Shown: positions 23,818-32,858 of the stretch, piece after piece
How positions within the stretch are numbered: the first letter of the stretch is position 1
Layout: each line of letters opens with the position of its first letter
DNA from: Methanocaldococcus infernus ME
Lineage (GTDB): Archaea; AGJL01; Methanococci; Methanococcales; Methanocaldococcaceae
Length of the DNA: 64,000 nucleotides
Direction: 5' to 3'
Assembly (NCBI RefSeq): GCF_000092305.1
Contig: NC_014122.1
Span: forward strand, 682,001 to 746,000
The notes under the pieces: generated by a model
What the model was told of the DNA's origin: nothing
Databases searched by the model: none
What the model saw: the letters and a program-made list of their open reading frames with translations, nothing else
Made by a program: the position numbers and the translations under genes

Positions 23818-24160
23818 GAGAGGATATAGGTTTGAGATAAAGCTTAAGGAAATGTTGGAAAGGGAGGGATATTTAGTTATAAGGAGTGCTGGAAGTAAGG
23901 GAGTTGATCTAATAGCTGGGAAGGGAAGTAGGTTAATGATCTTTGAATGTAAGGCTACAAAGAAAGAAATGCTCTACATTGATAAAGAAGATGTCTTTAA
24001 GTTGTTGGAATACTCAAGAGCCTTTAAAGCTGTTCCTTACATAGCTGTGAAATTTGGTAAAGATATTTTATTTTTTAGCCCATACAATATAGAGGAGAAG
24101 GGAAAAAGCTTTTTAGTTAGAGTTGAGGAAGGCTTAAAATTTGAGGATATTGTGAGATGA
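23810..24160 (+). CDS. hjc: Holliday junction resolvase Hjc
   Basis: A 116-residue archaeal resolvase of the PD-(D/E)xK fold. It has the opening YKRGYRFEIKLKEMLEREGY, the RSAGSKGVDLIAGKGSRLM segment with catalytic Asp, and FECKATKK with the catalytic E-x-K. Hjc cuts four-way junctions symmetrically during recombinational repair and fork restart. It overlaps the genes on both sides (8 bases upstream, 4 downstream). The Mre11-Rad50-HerA-NurA genes that supply recombination substrates are at 49-56 kb. Confidence 0.95.
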   Translation: MYKRGYRFEIKLKEMLEREGYLVIRSAGSKGVDLIAGKGSRLMIFECKATKKEMLYIDKEDVFKLLEYSRAFKAVPYIAVKFGKDILFFSPYNIEEKGKSFLVRVEEGLKFEDIVR

Positions 24161-24399
24161 TGGATTACTCTATAGTGAGAGTTGATGTTGAAGAGAAAGA
24201 GATTATTATAGATAAAGGCTCATTAAAAACTAAAAGGAAGTTCTCTTTTTTGTTGGAGGAGGGAGAGTTAATATTAGAGAAAGGAGAGTTTTGGGCAAAT
24301 GATGAGGTTGAAGTTGTTGTAAGCTATAGCCATTCAGATGATAAAAGGCCAAAGGAGAAGATAAAAGTTTATAAAATTAAAAAAATAGAGAGGTTCTAA
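24157..24399 (+). CDS. Small conserved protein of unknown function
   Basis: An 80-residue acidic, beta-rich protein beginning MMDYSIVRVDVEEKEIIIDK and ending KIKVYKIKKIERF. It has no signal peptide, membrane segment or metal-binding cysteines. The ATG overlaps the hjc stop (ATGA), and the following EMC6-like gene starts two bases after its stop, so it is firmly inside the hjc-to-flaK transcript. I do not recognise the family. Either of the two adjacent ATGs could be used. Confidence 0.65.
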   Translation: MMDYSIVRVDVEEKEIIIDKGSLKTKRKFSFLLEEGELILEKGEFWANDEVEVVVSYSHSDDKRPKEKIKVYKIKKIERF

Positions 24400-24401
24400 A
24401 G

Positions 24402-24677
24402 ATGGATGTTGAAGGAAAGTGCTGTCTAATTCATACTATTGGAGGGCTAATATTTGGATACTTTGCCAACTATGTCTATACTTTGGGCTTAGGTTTCTTC
24501 AGTGGCTTGGCAACACTAATATTTATCTTTATTGGCTCAGTAATCTTTGGCCACATATCAGCAAGAATCTTAGGGGAGAATAGCATAGATCAAAAGCAAT
24601 GGTTTGGCTGTGGAGTTTTACCATTTTTCTTAGTGGCTATATTAGTTTGGATATTAAAATATAATGGTGTTATTTAG
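24402..24677 (+). CDS. EMC6-like archaeal membrane protein
   Basis: A 91-residue protein with three hydrophobic helices. The opening CCLIHTIGGLIFGYFANYVY, the central LATLIFIFIGSVIFGHISAR and the ending QWFGCGVLPFFLVAILVWIL match the pattern of archaeal relatives of EMC6, a subunit of the eukaryotic ER membrane-protein insertase. That suggests a role in membrane-protein biogenesis, but activity in archaea is not established to my knowledge. It sits between a small unknown gene and flaK, and its TAG shares a base with the GTG start of flaK. Confidence 0.65.
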   Translation: MDVEGKCCLIHTIGGLIFGYFANYVYTLGLGFFSGLATLIFIFIGSVIFGHISARILGENSIDQKQWFGCGVLPFFLVAILVWILKYNGVI

Positions 24678-25378
24678 TGATCAACTACATCATTGGCCTT
24701 CTCTGTCTAATTTTAGGGAGTATTCAAGATATAAAAAAGAGGGAGGTTGAAGATTATATTTGGTTAGCTATGGTTGGCTTTGGCTTTCTCTACCATCTAT
24801 TTTTAACCTTAAAATTTGGTAATATCTCTTTTTTAATTCTCTTTTTTGAGTCTCTCTTTATCTCTTTTATTTTAGGCTATTTTATGTTCCTCTTAGGCTC
24901 AGGTGGAGCTGATGGAAAGGCTTTAATTGGGATAGGAGCATTAGTTCCAAGTATGAAAATGCCTATCTATTCCTCTATTTTTAAAGTTTTAAGCTTACTT
25001 AACTTCCCAACCTTTCCAATTCTTGTTTTTATTAACTCTCTCTTCTTAATTATTTTTTATCCAATAGTTATATTTTTAAGGAATTTGAGGAGAGGAAAAC
25101 CAAGAAACTTAAAAGAGTTATTATTAATGTTTGTTGCTGAAAAAATGAGATATGAAGAGATAAAAAAAGAGAAGAGAATTATTTTAGGGAAAGATGAAGA
25201 AGTTGAGATTTTTAAGCATGGAGAAGAGGCTTTAAACTATAATGGATATAAAGATGATGATCTACTATGGGCATCTCCAGCAATTCCTTTTATATTTATT
25301 ATTTTACTTTCTTATATTCTAACCCCTTATATGGGTGACATAATTATAGCTAAGCTACTGGAGTTTTTAGGAATTTAG
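24677..25378 (+). CDS. flaK: Preflagellin peptidase FlaK
   Basis: 233 residues with six predicted membrane helices. It is an aspartic GxGD-type protease that removes class III signal peptides from archaellins. The first catalytic Asp is in LGSIQDIKKREVEDYIW (about D18) and the second in the GxGD-like GSGGADGKALIGIGALVPSM (about D79). The soluble loop LLLMFVAEKMRYEEIKKEKR and the ending PFIFIILLSYILTPYMGD agree with the Methanococcus FlaK sequence I remember. The start is GTG at 24677, with GGTG eight bases upstream. The archaellin operon itself is not in the window. The pilin-like protein at 27.8 kb would be a substrate of the related EppA type or of this enzyme. Confidence 0.92.
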   Translation: MINYIIGLLCLILGSIQDIKKREVEDYIWLAMVGFGFLYHLFLTLKFGNISFLILFFESLFISFILGYFMFLLGSGGADGKALIGIGALVPSMKMPIYSSIFKVLSLLNFPTFPILVFINSLFLIIFYPIVIFLRNLRRGKPRNLKELLLMFVAEKMRYEEIKKEKRIILGKDEEVEIFKHGEEALNYNGYKDDDLLWASPAIPFIFIILLSYILTPYMGDIIIAKLLEFLGI

Positions 25379-25394
25379 GTTTTTGGTGAAGCTT

Positions 25395-25689
25395 ATGAAA
25401 ACTCTTAATGAAATTAAAAAGATTCTTTTAGAGCATAAGCAAGAGCTTAAGGAGAAGTATAAAGTTAAGTCTATTGCTATATTTGGTAGTTATGCAAGAG
25501 GAGAACAGACAGAAAAAAGTGATATAGATATTTTAGTTGAATTCTATGAGCCAATTGGCTTAAAAATTGCCAGATTTGAAAGAGTACTTGGAAGAGCTTC
25601 TAAATATTAAAGTAGATTTGATAACAAAAAACTCAATTAAAAATCCATATATTAAAAAATCTATTGAGGAGGATTTAGTTTATGTCTAA
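25395..25689 (+). pseudogene. MNT-type minimal nucleotidyltransferase, frameshifted
   Basis: The first ~60 codons from ATG 25395 (GGTGA upstream) encode a clear minimal nucleotidyltransferase with IAIFGSYARGEQTEKSDIDI, including both metal-binding aspartates. After GLK the frame is lost and stops at 25610. Removing one A from the run at 25562-25566 restores LPDLKEYLEELLNIKVDLIT and a further 28 codons ending in EEDLVYV at 25689, the expected family C-terminus. MNT proteins are antitoxins of HEPN toxins; recent work on this group shows they AMPylate the toxin. The intact length would be about 98 residues. A partner remnant follows. Confidence 0.85.
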
Positions 25690-25711
25690 GAGGGATGCTA
25701 AAAGAACTTAA
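25682..25711 (+). pseudogene. Remnant start of the HEPN toxin partner
   Basis: ATG at 25682 overlaps the restored end of the MNT gene, as in intact MNT-HEPN pairs. It reads MSKRDAKRT and then stops at 25711. M-S-K-R-D is a typical opening of HEPN partners, whose bodies are about 110-130 residues, and nothing HEPN-like follows in any frame before the idsA leader. The module has lost nearly all of its toxin. Confidence 0.55.
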
Positions 25712-25758
25712 ATAACTTAAATAGAAGTTTAATTAAAAAAGTTAAAGGAGGGTAAAGA

Positions 25759-26712
<954 letters not shown>

Positions 26713-26723
26713 AAGGTGAGAGG

Positions 26724-27197
26724 TTGAGAATTCCTAAGCTTTATGTTGAAGGTGAAGAGGGAGAAGAAAAGGTGGTTATAGAGAAGGATGGAAAAATAAT
26801 AAGATTTTTAGACAAGGGAGAGAGTTATGAAGGAGAAGGAAAGGTTTTAGGGAAGGTTATTTATGATGACTTCCCTAACTATATCCTAATGGGAGAGGCT
26901 ACAAGAGATATGTTAATAGTCTATGAAGTGGGAGGATTAAAAAAGATCATGTATTTAAAGAAGGGAACCAAGCTTTTAGAGGTTCCAGCTGAAGGTTATA
27001 AGGTTTATCCTATAGTTGACCATGGCTGTAGAATCCTTGAAGGGCATAGATTAGCAGCCCTCCAGAGTAGAAAAGGAGATATAAGGTTTGTAAATACTCC
27101 AGTTAATGGGATAGTTGTATTCTTAAGGGAAGTTCCTTGTAAAAGAGAAAATTATGTCTTCTACATCTTACCAGATGAAGAGATAAAATTTGAGTAA
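26724..27197 (+). CDS. DUF2118 family protein
   Basis: 157 residues. IPKLYVEGEEGEEKVVIEKD and a later biotinyl/lipoyl-like stretch, VPAEGYKVYPIVDHGCRILE then GDIRFVNTPVNGIVVFLREV, are what I associate with DUF2118 of methanogens. Such a hammerhead-like fold lacks an obvious modified lysine here. The function is unknown. The start is TTG at 26724, supported by GGTGAGAGG at 26715-26723; no ATG is available. It follows idsA by 11 bases and converges on nikR with three bases between stops. Confidence 0.65.
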   Translation: MRIPKLYVEGEEGEEKVVIEKDGKIIRFLDKGESYEGEGKVLGKVIYDDFPNYILMGEATRDMLIVYEVGGLKKIMYLKKGTKLLEVPAEGYKVYPIVDHGCRILEGHRLAALQSRKGDIRFVNTPVNGIVVFLREVPCKRENYVFYILPDEEIKFE

Positions 27198-27200
27198 ATT

Positions 27201-27638
27201 TTATTCAGGAACATTCCCTCCAGGAGACATAACACTAACTCTTACTAACTTAACTCCCTTAGTGGCACTTAACTTATTTGCCATCTCTCTAATTTTTTTA
27301 GCATCTCCTTTAACTAAGATGGTTTCTAAGCAGTGGTCTTTATCTAAGTGTATGTGAAGGGTAGCAACAATAATATCTGAAAATTCATGTTGAATATCTA
27401 TAACCTTTCCCATCACATCAGGAGAATTATGGTCATAGATGACACTAACACTCCCAGCCCTCTCTCCTTCCATACTCTGAAGCCACTTATATTTAGTAAT
27501 ATAGTCTCTTATAGCATCCCTTATAGCTTCACTTCTACTTGCATAACCCTTTTCTGAAATAACTTCATCAAATTCTTTTAATAACTTAGCAGGAATACTT
27601 ATAGAAATTCTTTCCATACTTCTATCATTCTCAGCCAT
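27201..27638 (-). CDS. nikR: Nickel-responsive regulator NikR
   Basis: 145 residues from the ATG at 27638. An in-frame ATG at 27650 exists, but GGTGA lies between the two at the right distance from 27638. The ribbon-helix-helix DNA-binding part is ERISISIPAKLLKEFDEVIS. The ACT-like nickel domain holds the expected ligands: His in IDIQHEF, HIH in VATLHIHLD and Cys in KDHCLETILVKGD. NikR represses nickel-uptake genes when nickel is bound, relevant to a methanogen with nickel hydrogenases and F430. Palindromic AT-rich motifs lie upstream. Confidence 0.95.
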   Translation of the reverse strand: MAENDRSMERISISIPAKLLKEFDEVISEKGYASRSEAIRDAIRDYITKYKWLQSMEGERAGSVSVIYDHNSPDVMGKVIDIQHEFSDIIVATLHIHLDKDHCLETILVKGDAKKIREMANKLSATKGVKLVRVSVMSPGGNVPE

Positions 27639-27653
27639 CACTGTCACCATTTA

Positions 27654-27695
27654 TAATATTTAGCTTAGGTGAAAATATTACTTTATAATATTATA
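27654..27695. promoter_or_regulatory. Palindromic motifs upstream of nikR (possible operator)
   Basis: TAATATT (27654), AATATTA (27674) and TAATATT (27686) form inverted pairs with 13- and 5-base spacers, and TATAATATTATA (27684-27695) is a perfect 12-base palindrome. They lie 16-57 bases upstream of the nikR ATG, where an autoregulatory operator would be. In AT-rich DNA this could be chance or simply the promoter. Confidence 0.25.
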
Positions 27696-27762
27696 GTTGC
27701 TAAAGTTATATAAAAATAGTTATATTAATTTTGTAAATTTTTGATGAAAAGAGAAAAAGAGG

Positions 27763-29568
27763 TTATGGGTTACTACTGTTTATTATTTTTTCAGCTACTG
27801 AATTGGTTATATTAACATCTGAATTGTCTTCTATTATAATTTTTGCTCCACCATCATATTTGTTAATTATTAAGTTGTAAATATTTGAATTGTCAATTAT
27901 TTCAATCCTTGCATTGCTATTTACATTACCTTTAATGTACAATAGTGTTATGAGACTTCTATTAATTATTACCTTCCCATCTAAATTTCCATAAATTTCT
28001 AAACATTTAATTTTTGAATTATTACTTAATATAAGCTTTCCTTTAATACTCTCATTAATAATTAGTGTGTCAATAGTAGATCCATCTTTAATAGTTATCT
28101 TTGAATCTAAATTGTTAATATTTATACAGTTATAGACATTTGATTTAGATATGATAAGTTCTGAATTTTGGTTATTAATATTTTTAATGTTTATATTACC
28201 TATATTAGAATTATTAATTAACAATTTAGCAGTACTATCTATACATTCAATTTGTATATTTTTAACTTCCGAATTAATGATGTCTACTTTTGAGTTTTCA
28301 CTATTAAGATTGCTTATCTTTAGTTCGTCTATATTAGTGCTGTCAAATAAAACTTCTGCATTGTTATCTATGTTATTATTAATTGACACATTATGGATAA
28401 TATTTCCTATAAATTCTGTATGACTATAGGGGTGTATATAACTAAAATACACATTTTTTATATAGTATAAATTACCAAAGTATAATTCTGCTTTGTTATT
28501 TTTATCACCATCATCAGTTTTTATATCTCCCCAGATCGTTCCGTTTGCATTATACTTACCGATATTGTTTTTATTCACCACAATGTTAATATTACCAGAT
28601 TTGTATGTTCCATTAGGTATTATATCTTTTTTTAAGGAGATAAATGAATACTTACCAACACTAATACTTAAATATGACGAGTTTCCTGGTATTATTTCAG
28701 AATTGTTGTCATCATTAGAATCGTTATTGTTAGTAGTATTAACATATTTTAAAATTACATAATCAATGTTATTAGATTCGTTGCTTTCTTTGACTATATT
28801 GTTGTAATCAACATATGCTATTATACTATATTCATTTCCTAACATGCTTATACTACACCCATTTCCATAACAATTTCTATATCCATCTCCATATCCATAT
28901 CTATATCTATATCTATGACAGTAACACTTACCACATTTTAATCCGTCTTTTGTTACATTTACTGTAAAGTTAAATGCTACAGTTTCATTTACTTTTGATC
29001 CATTAATAGGAAATGTTGCAATTGTTCTATTACTTGTTCCTTCATAAATTCTAACCCAAAATGTCTTATTAACGTCAGCTGAACCGATATTTGATACTTT
29101 TATTTTAATAATAATTTTATCTCCAACTTTAATTTTTCCATGTCTAAATCTATTCTGTAGTTGTTGATTCTCACCCCTATTTCTAACTCTATGTTTTCCA
29201 TGACAGCATAAAGAGCCGTTTTCATAATATGCAGAAATACTTACAGTTAGATCTGGTAGTTTAGTGATATTATCCTCTTGTTCTCCATTATTCTGTTCAG
29301 TTGAGTTTTGATTAGTCTCGTTATTTGTATTGTCACTATTATTATTTTCTTGCTGCTCATTTATTATACTACCATTTTCCTGTCCAGTTCCAGAATTTGA
29401 TGTTAAAGAACCTGGACCTAAAAATACTCCTATAATATCTTTTTTAGCTGGTTCAGAGGATAAATTTAAATCTTTAGCTGGCTGTACAAGTTGAGTAGTT
29501 ACAATAGCTCCTCCTAAGATAGCCAATAACATTAAAATTACAAATTCTAAAGATAGCTGTCCTCTCAT
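27763..29568 (-). CDS. Pilin-like protein with class III signal peptide and beta-helix tail
   Basis: 601 residues from the ATG at 29568; GGTGA at the right distance favours it over the in-frame ATGs at 29580 and 29574. It starts MRGQLSLEFVILMLLAILGG, a class III signal peptide (QLSLEF, cut before Q by EppA-type peptidases). An Asn/Gln-rich linker of about 40 residues follows, then a CARDB-like domain (residues 105-290) ending IAYVDYNNIVKESNESNNID. It carries two odd inserts: CCHGKHRVRNRGENQQLQNR and a Cys/Tyr/Arg/Gly stretch CGKCYCHRYRYRYGYGDGY. The last ~300 residues alternate Asn/Ile/Asp-rich strands, reading like a beta-helix (NLDSKITIKDGSTIDTLIIN). It is probably an adhesin displayed through a pilin anchor. 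Confidence 0.8.
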   Translation of the reverse strand: MRGQLSLEFVILMLLAILGGAIVTTQLVQPAKDLNLSSEPAKKDIIGVFLGPGSLTSNSGTGQENGSIINEQQENNNSDNTNNETNQNSTEQNNGEQEDNITKLPDLTVSISAYYENGSLCCHGKHRVRNRGENQQLQNRFRHGKIKVGDKIIIKIKVSNIGSADVNKTFWVRIYEGTSNRTIATFPINGSKVNETVAFNFTVNVTKDGLKCGKCYCHRYRYRYGYGDGYRNCYGNGCSISMLGNEYSIIAYVDYNNIVKESNESNNIDYVILKYVNTTNNNDSNDDNNSEIIPGNSSYLSISVGKYSFISLKKDIIPNGTYKSGNINIVVNKNNIGKYNANGTIWGDIKTDDGDKNNKAELYFGNLYYIKNVYFSYIHPYSHTEFIGNIIHNVSINNNIDNNAEVLFDSTNIDELKISNLNSENSKVDIINSEVKNIQIECIDSTAKLLINNSNIGNINIKNINNQNSELIISKSNVYNCININNLDSKITIKDGSTIDTLIINESIKGKLILSNNSKIKCLEIYGNLDGKVIINRSLITLLYIKGNVNSNARIEIIDNSNIYNLIINKYDGGAKIIIEDNSDVNITNSVAEKIINSSNP

Positions 29569-29648
29569 AGGCATCACCATAAATTATATATACTACTATA
29601 AATCAATAGTTTATAAAAAGAGGTATATAAAAATATTTATCACTAAAT

Positions 29649-30995
29649 TTAAATATCTTTAAACATTAATTGCCTTAATATTTGTCCTAAAGGTCCTCCA
29701 ACTCTTAACATCTTCCCCTTTCTCAACTTTTCTATAGCATTCTTTGTAGTTTCATAGTATCTTAAAACTTCCTTAACTTCACTCTCAGAAGAGCCTGAGC
29801 CTCTTGCTATTCTTCTGATCCTTGAGGCTTTAATTATCTTAGGATTTTCTCTCTCCTCCATTGTCATAGAGTCAATAATAACCTTATATCTCTTTATCTT
29901 AGCCTCTGTTAGATGTGAGAGCTCTTTAGGCATTCCACTTAAGCCAGGGATCATACTTAAGATTTTTTTCATTGAGCCCATATTTTCAATAGCTTCCAAC
30001 TGAGCCTTAAGCTCATTCAATGTAAACTTACCCCTCATTATAGCTTCTACACTCTCCTCAGCCTTCTCATCTATAATTTCATCAGCTTTTTTGAGTAAAG
30101 TGTCTAAGTCTCCTAAGCCTAAGAGTCTTGAAATAAACTTCTTAGGGTCAAACTCTTCAAAGTCATCTATCTTCTCTCCAGTACCAATAAACTTTATTGG
30201 AGCCTTAGTTTCAGCAACAGCACTTAATGCTCCTCCCCCTTTAGCTGAACCATCTAACTTAGTAACTATTATACTTCCAATCTCTCCAACAGCATCTTTA
30301 AAAGCTTTGGCCTGAACCCTTGCCTGTTGTCCAATGGTTCCATCAATAACTAACATGATTTCATCAGGGTTAGAGATCTCTTTAATTCTTTTCATCTCCT
30401 CTAATAACCCCTTCTCCTCCTTATGCCTTCCAGCTGTATCAATAATTACTACATCAACATTTTTAAATTTATTTAGTCCTTCTTTAACTATATCTTCTGG
30501 CTTCTTACTTAGATCTCCATATATTGGCACATCTATCTTTTCAGCAAGTTGCTTTAATTGTTCATAAGCTGCTGGTCTATAAGTGTCAGCTGCTATTAGC
30601 CCAACTCTATAACCTTTCTTTTTTAAATATTTAGCCAACTTAGCTGCTGTTGTAGTCTTTCCACTCCCCTGAATACCAACAAGCATAATAACATTTCTCC
30701 TACCAGGCTCTATCTTTAATGGCTTAGCCTCTTCTCCTAAAAGTTTGACAAGCTCTTCATAGACTATCTTAATAATATGCTCTTTCTTTGAGAAGCCTTT
30801 AGGAGGCTCTTCCTCTAAGGCTCTCCTCTCTATCTCTTTGGTTATTTTTAGAACCAACTTGACATTAACATCAGCCTGTATTAAGGCTCTTTGGATATCT
30901 TTAACAACCTCCTTTATTAGCTTTTTATCCACAAACATGGCATTTTTTATTTTATTTATTGCCTTGTTTAAGTTCTCACTAAGTTTTTCTAACAT
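29649..30995 (-). CDS. srp54: Signal recognition particle protein SRP54
   Basis: A 448-residue GTPase that binds signal sequences and 7S RNA and delivers ribosomes to FtsY. The N domain covers residues 1-95. The G domain has [20 protein letters not shown] (P-loop), [13 protein letters not shown] and [18 protein letters not shown]. The M domain begins near 300, with [18 protein letters not shown] and the RNA-binding stretch [18 protein letters not shown]. It is divergent from the ehbM gene, and the 106-base gap between them holds AT-rich promoter sequence. GGGGGAGA precedes the ATG. Confidence 0.97.
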   Translation of the reverse strand: MLEKLSENLNKAINKIKNAMFVDKKLIKEVVKDIQRALIQADVNVKLVLKITKEIERRALEEEPPKGFSKKEHIIKIVYEELVKLLGEEAKPLKIEPGRRNVIMLVGIQGSGKTTTAAKLAKYLKKKGYRVGLIAADTYRPAAYEQLKQLAEKIDVPIYGDLSKKPEDIVKEGLNKFKNVDVVIIDTAGRHKEEKGLLEEMKRIKEISNPDEIMLVIDGTIGQQARVQAKAFKDAVGEIGSIIVTKLDGSAKGGGALSAVAETKAPIKFIGTGEKIDDFEEFDPKKFISRLLGLGDLDTLLKKADEIIDEKAEESVEAIMRGKFTLNELKAQLEAIENMGSMKKILSMIPGLSGMPKELSHLTEAKIKRYKVIIDSMTMEERENPKIIKASRIRRIARGSGSSESEVKEVLRYYETTKNAIEKLRKGKMLRVGGPLGQILRQLMFKDI

Positions 30996-31101
30996 GCTCT
31001 CCCCCTTCCTTATTGTTAAGACTATTTAATTGTTAAGCCTCTAAAATATTTATATAATACATTTGTCATTATTATTAATGATAAATTACTTAGTGATCCT
31101 C

Positions 31102-31542
31102 ATGAAAAAGATTTCAAGGAAGAAGTGTATTCATGTCATGCTTGTCTATACTGGAGGTTGTAATGGTTGTGATATTGAAGCTGTTAATGCTGTTTTCTCT
31201 CCTTACTATGATGCTGAGCAATATAATGTTTTTTTAACCTTCAATCCAAGGGAAACAGATATCTTAATAGTTAGTGGTTGTGTAACAAAATTTGTTAAGG
31301 AAAGCTTAAGGAAAATTTATGAGAAGATTCCTGAGCCTAAGGCTGTTGTAGCCATTGGAAGCTGTGCCTTAACTGGAGGAGTATATAAAAATATAGGTGG
31401 AGACTTAGGAACCTCTGACTTTGTTGCTGGGCCTGTTGAAAATATTATTCCTGTTGATGTTAAAGTTCCTGGCTGTGCTCCAAGGCCAGAGGATATAATA
31501 AGTGGGATAGTTAAAGCTATTCCCTTGGTGGTGGAAAGATGA
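31102..31542 (+). CDS. ehbM: Energy-converting hydrogenase B small subunit EhbM
   Basis: 146 residues from the ATG at 31102; an in-frame ATG at 31063 would swallow GTGAT (31093-31097), the likely ribosome-binding site. It is the NuoB-like small subunit that holds the proximal 4Fe-4S cluster: [30 protein letters not shown] and [10 protein letters not shown] carry the four cysteines. Ehb uses the ion gradient to reduce ferredoxin with H2 for CO2 fixation. Only ehbM and ehbO are here, split by cutA; the remaining subunits, including the NiFe large subunit, must be elsewhere. Confidence 0.88.
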   Translation: MKKISRKKCIHVMLVYTGGCNGCDIEAVNAVFSPYYDAEQYNVFLTFNPRETDILIVSGCVTKFVKESLRKIYEKIPEPKAVVAIGSCALTGGVYKNIGGDLGTSDFVAGPVENIIPVDVKVPGCAPRPEDIISGIVKAIPLVVER

Positions 31543-31841
31543 TCATTATATATACAACATTTCCAAATATGGAGAAGGCTAAAGAGGTTTGTAAAGCTCT
31601 ATTGGAGAAAAAATTAGTTGGTTGTGTAAACTTAAGAGAGCATCTTGCCTTATATTGGTGGGAGGGAAAGATAGAGGAAGATGAAGAAATAGGAGCTATT
31701 TTAAAAACAAGGGATGAGCTGAAAGATAAGGTTATAGAGGAGTTAAAAAAGCTTCATCCCTATTCAGTGCCAGCCATTATTTGGTTTAAAGTTAATGCCA
31801 ATGATGAATACTTAGATTGGTTAAAGAAGGTGACTGAATGA
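31539..31841 (+). CDS. cutA: CutA1 divalent-cation tolerance protein
   Basis: A 100-residue ferredoxin-fold protein that forms trimers. It has [40 protein letters not shown] and [20 protein letters not shown], the standard CutA1 blocks. CutA1 is linked to copper tolerance in bacteria, though its molecular role remains unclear. It overlaps both ehbM and ehbO by four bases, so it is locked into the hydrogenase transcript. This placement is not one I recall from other Methanocaldococcus genomes. Confidence 0.93.
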   Translation: MIIIYTTFPNMEKAKEVCKALLEKKLVGCVNLREHLALYWWEGKIEEDEEIGAILKTRDELKDKVIEELKKLHPYSVPAIIWFKVNANDEYLDWLKKVTE

Positions 31842-32785
31842 TAAAGTTCTTAGCTCCAATAATTGCCTTTGCCCTCTCTACCTATCTCCCAGGAATTCAG
31901 AGAAAGATTGAGGCAAGAATTCAACAGAGGATAGGACCAAGTATCTTAGCCCCAGGATTTTGGGCATTTTTTAAATTTCTATTTAAGGAGTGTAGAAATC
32001 CAGATAGTAAGTTGCCTAAGCTTTATAACTATCTTCCAATCCTCTCTATTTTAGTCCTTATAGTTATTATTTACTCATGCTCCTTCTACAATATCAAAGT
32101 GTTATCAAATATTATTGTTATCTTAGGTCTTCTAAAGATAGAGGAGATGATGTACATCATCTTAGGCTCTCTTTCCTGTTCCATTATGGGTTATAGAATG
32201 CCATATATTGATGAGTGCTTAGGAGCTAAGGTTTATGAAGTAACTAAGTTGTCCCTTGAACAACTTGGAGCAATAAGGAGCTTTAAGATGATAACTATAA
32301 CATCCTTCCCACTATACTTAGCTATCTTCCTACCATTTGTGAATGAGAAAACCATATTCTTAGACAGCATTATAGGGAAACCTTTTATCCTCTCCTTAGC
32401 TGGCATTTTTGGAGCCATAACCTTCTTTATTGGGTATATTATAGCTTTAAGAGAATATCCTTTCTCTATAACCCATGCTAAAGTAGATATTATAGAAGGC
32501 CCTACTATGGAGTTGATGGGAAAGTTTAGAACCTTCTACTTAGCTCTAAAGGAGTTACTTCTAATAACCTTAGGAATTTTATTTACAACCTTATACCTTG
32601 GCATTCCACCAGATTCTTTAATTAACCTTGCTATTAACTTTGCCATAGCCTTAACTTTCCCAATTATGGCTGCTGTAGTTAGGGCATTCTCTCCAATGCT
32701 GTTATTTAAACATCTTTACCATATATCATTTATAGCCACACTTCTTGGCTCAGTTGGGTTTCTCTTAGCACTACTCTGGCAATGA
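31838..32785 (+). CDS. ehbO: Energy-converting hydrogenase B membrane subunit EhbO
   Basis: A 315-residue NuoH-like membrane protein with about eight helices, part of the ion-translocating arm that connects the hydrogenase module to the membrane. Diagnostic segments are LPGIQRKIEARIQQRIGPS (the conserved R-x-G-P entry motif), FKFLFKE, REYPFSITHAKVDIIEGPTM and the later MGKFRTFYLALKEL. The TGA stop at 32783-32785 is part of box C of the downstream C/D sRNA, so message and guide RNA overlap. It starts inside cutA. Confidence 0.88.
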   Translation: MIKFLAPIIAFALSTYLPGIQRKIEARIQQRIGPSILAPGFWAFFKFLFKECRNPDSKLPKLYNYLPILSILVLIVIIYSCSFYNIKVLSNIIVILGLLKIEEMMYIILGSLSCSIMGYRMPYIDECLGAKVYEVTKLSLEQLGAIRSFKMITITSFPLYLAIFLPFVNEKTIFLDSIIGKPFILSLAGIFGAITFFIGYIIALREYPFSITHAKVDIIEGPTMELMGKFRTFYLALKELLLITLGILFTTLYLGIPPDSLINLAINFAIALTFPIMAAVVRAFSPMLLFKHLYHISFIATLLGSVGFLLALLWQ

Positions 32786-32833
32786 TGAAAACTTTTAACT
32801 CTGACTGATGATGAAGCCTGGGACAGCTGAGCC
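32778..32833 (+). ncRNA. C/D box guide RNA overlapping the end of ehbO
   Basis: Order on the plus strand: GGC, box C ATGATGA (32782-32788), 12-base guide AAACTTTTAACT, box D' CTGA (32801-32804), three bases, box C' ATGATGA (32808-32814), 12-base guide AGCCTGGGACAG, box D CTGA (32827-32830), GCC. The terminal GGC/GCC stem closes the kink-turn. Both guides are exactly 12 bases. Predicted targets are AGTTAAAAGTTT and CTGTCCCAGGCT, each methylated at the fifth base from the 5' end; I cannot place them with confidence. Box C contains the stop codon of ehbO, and the RNA ends 25 bases before AMMECR1. Confidence 0.92.
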
Positions 32834-32858
32834 AACCTAAAATTTTTTTGGTGAGAGA

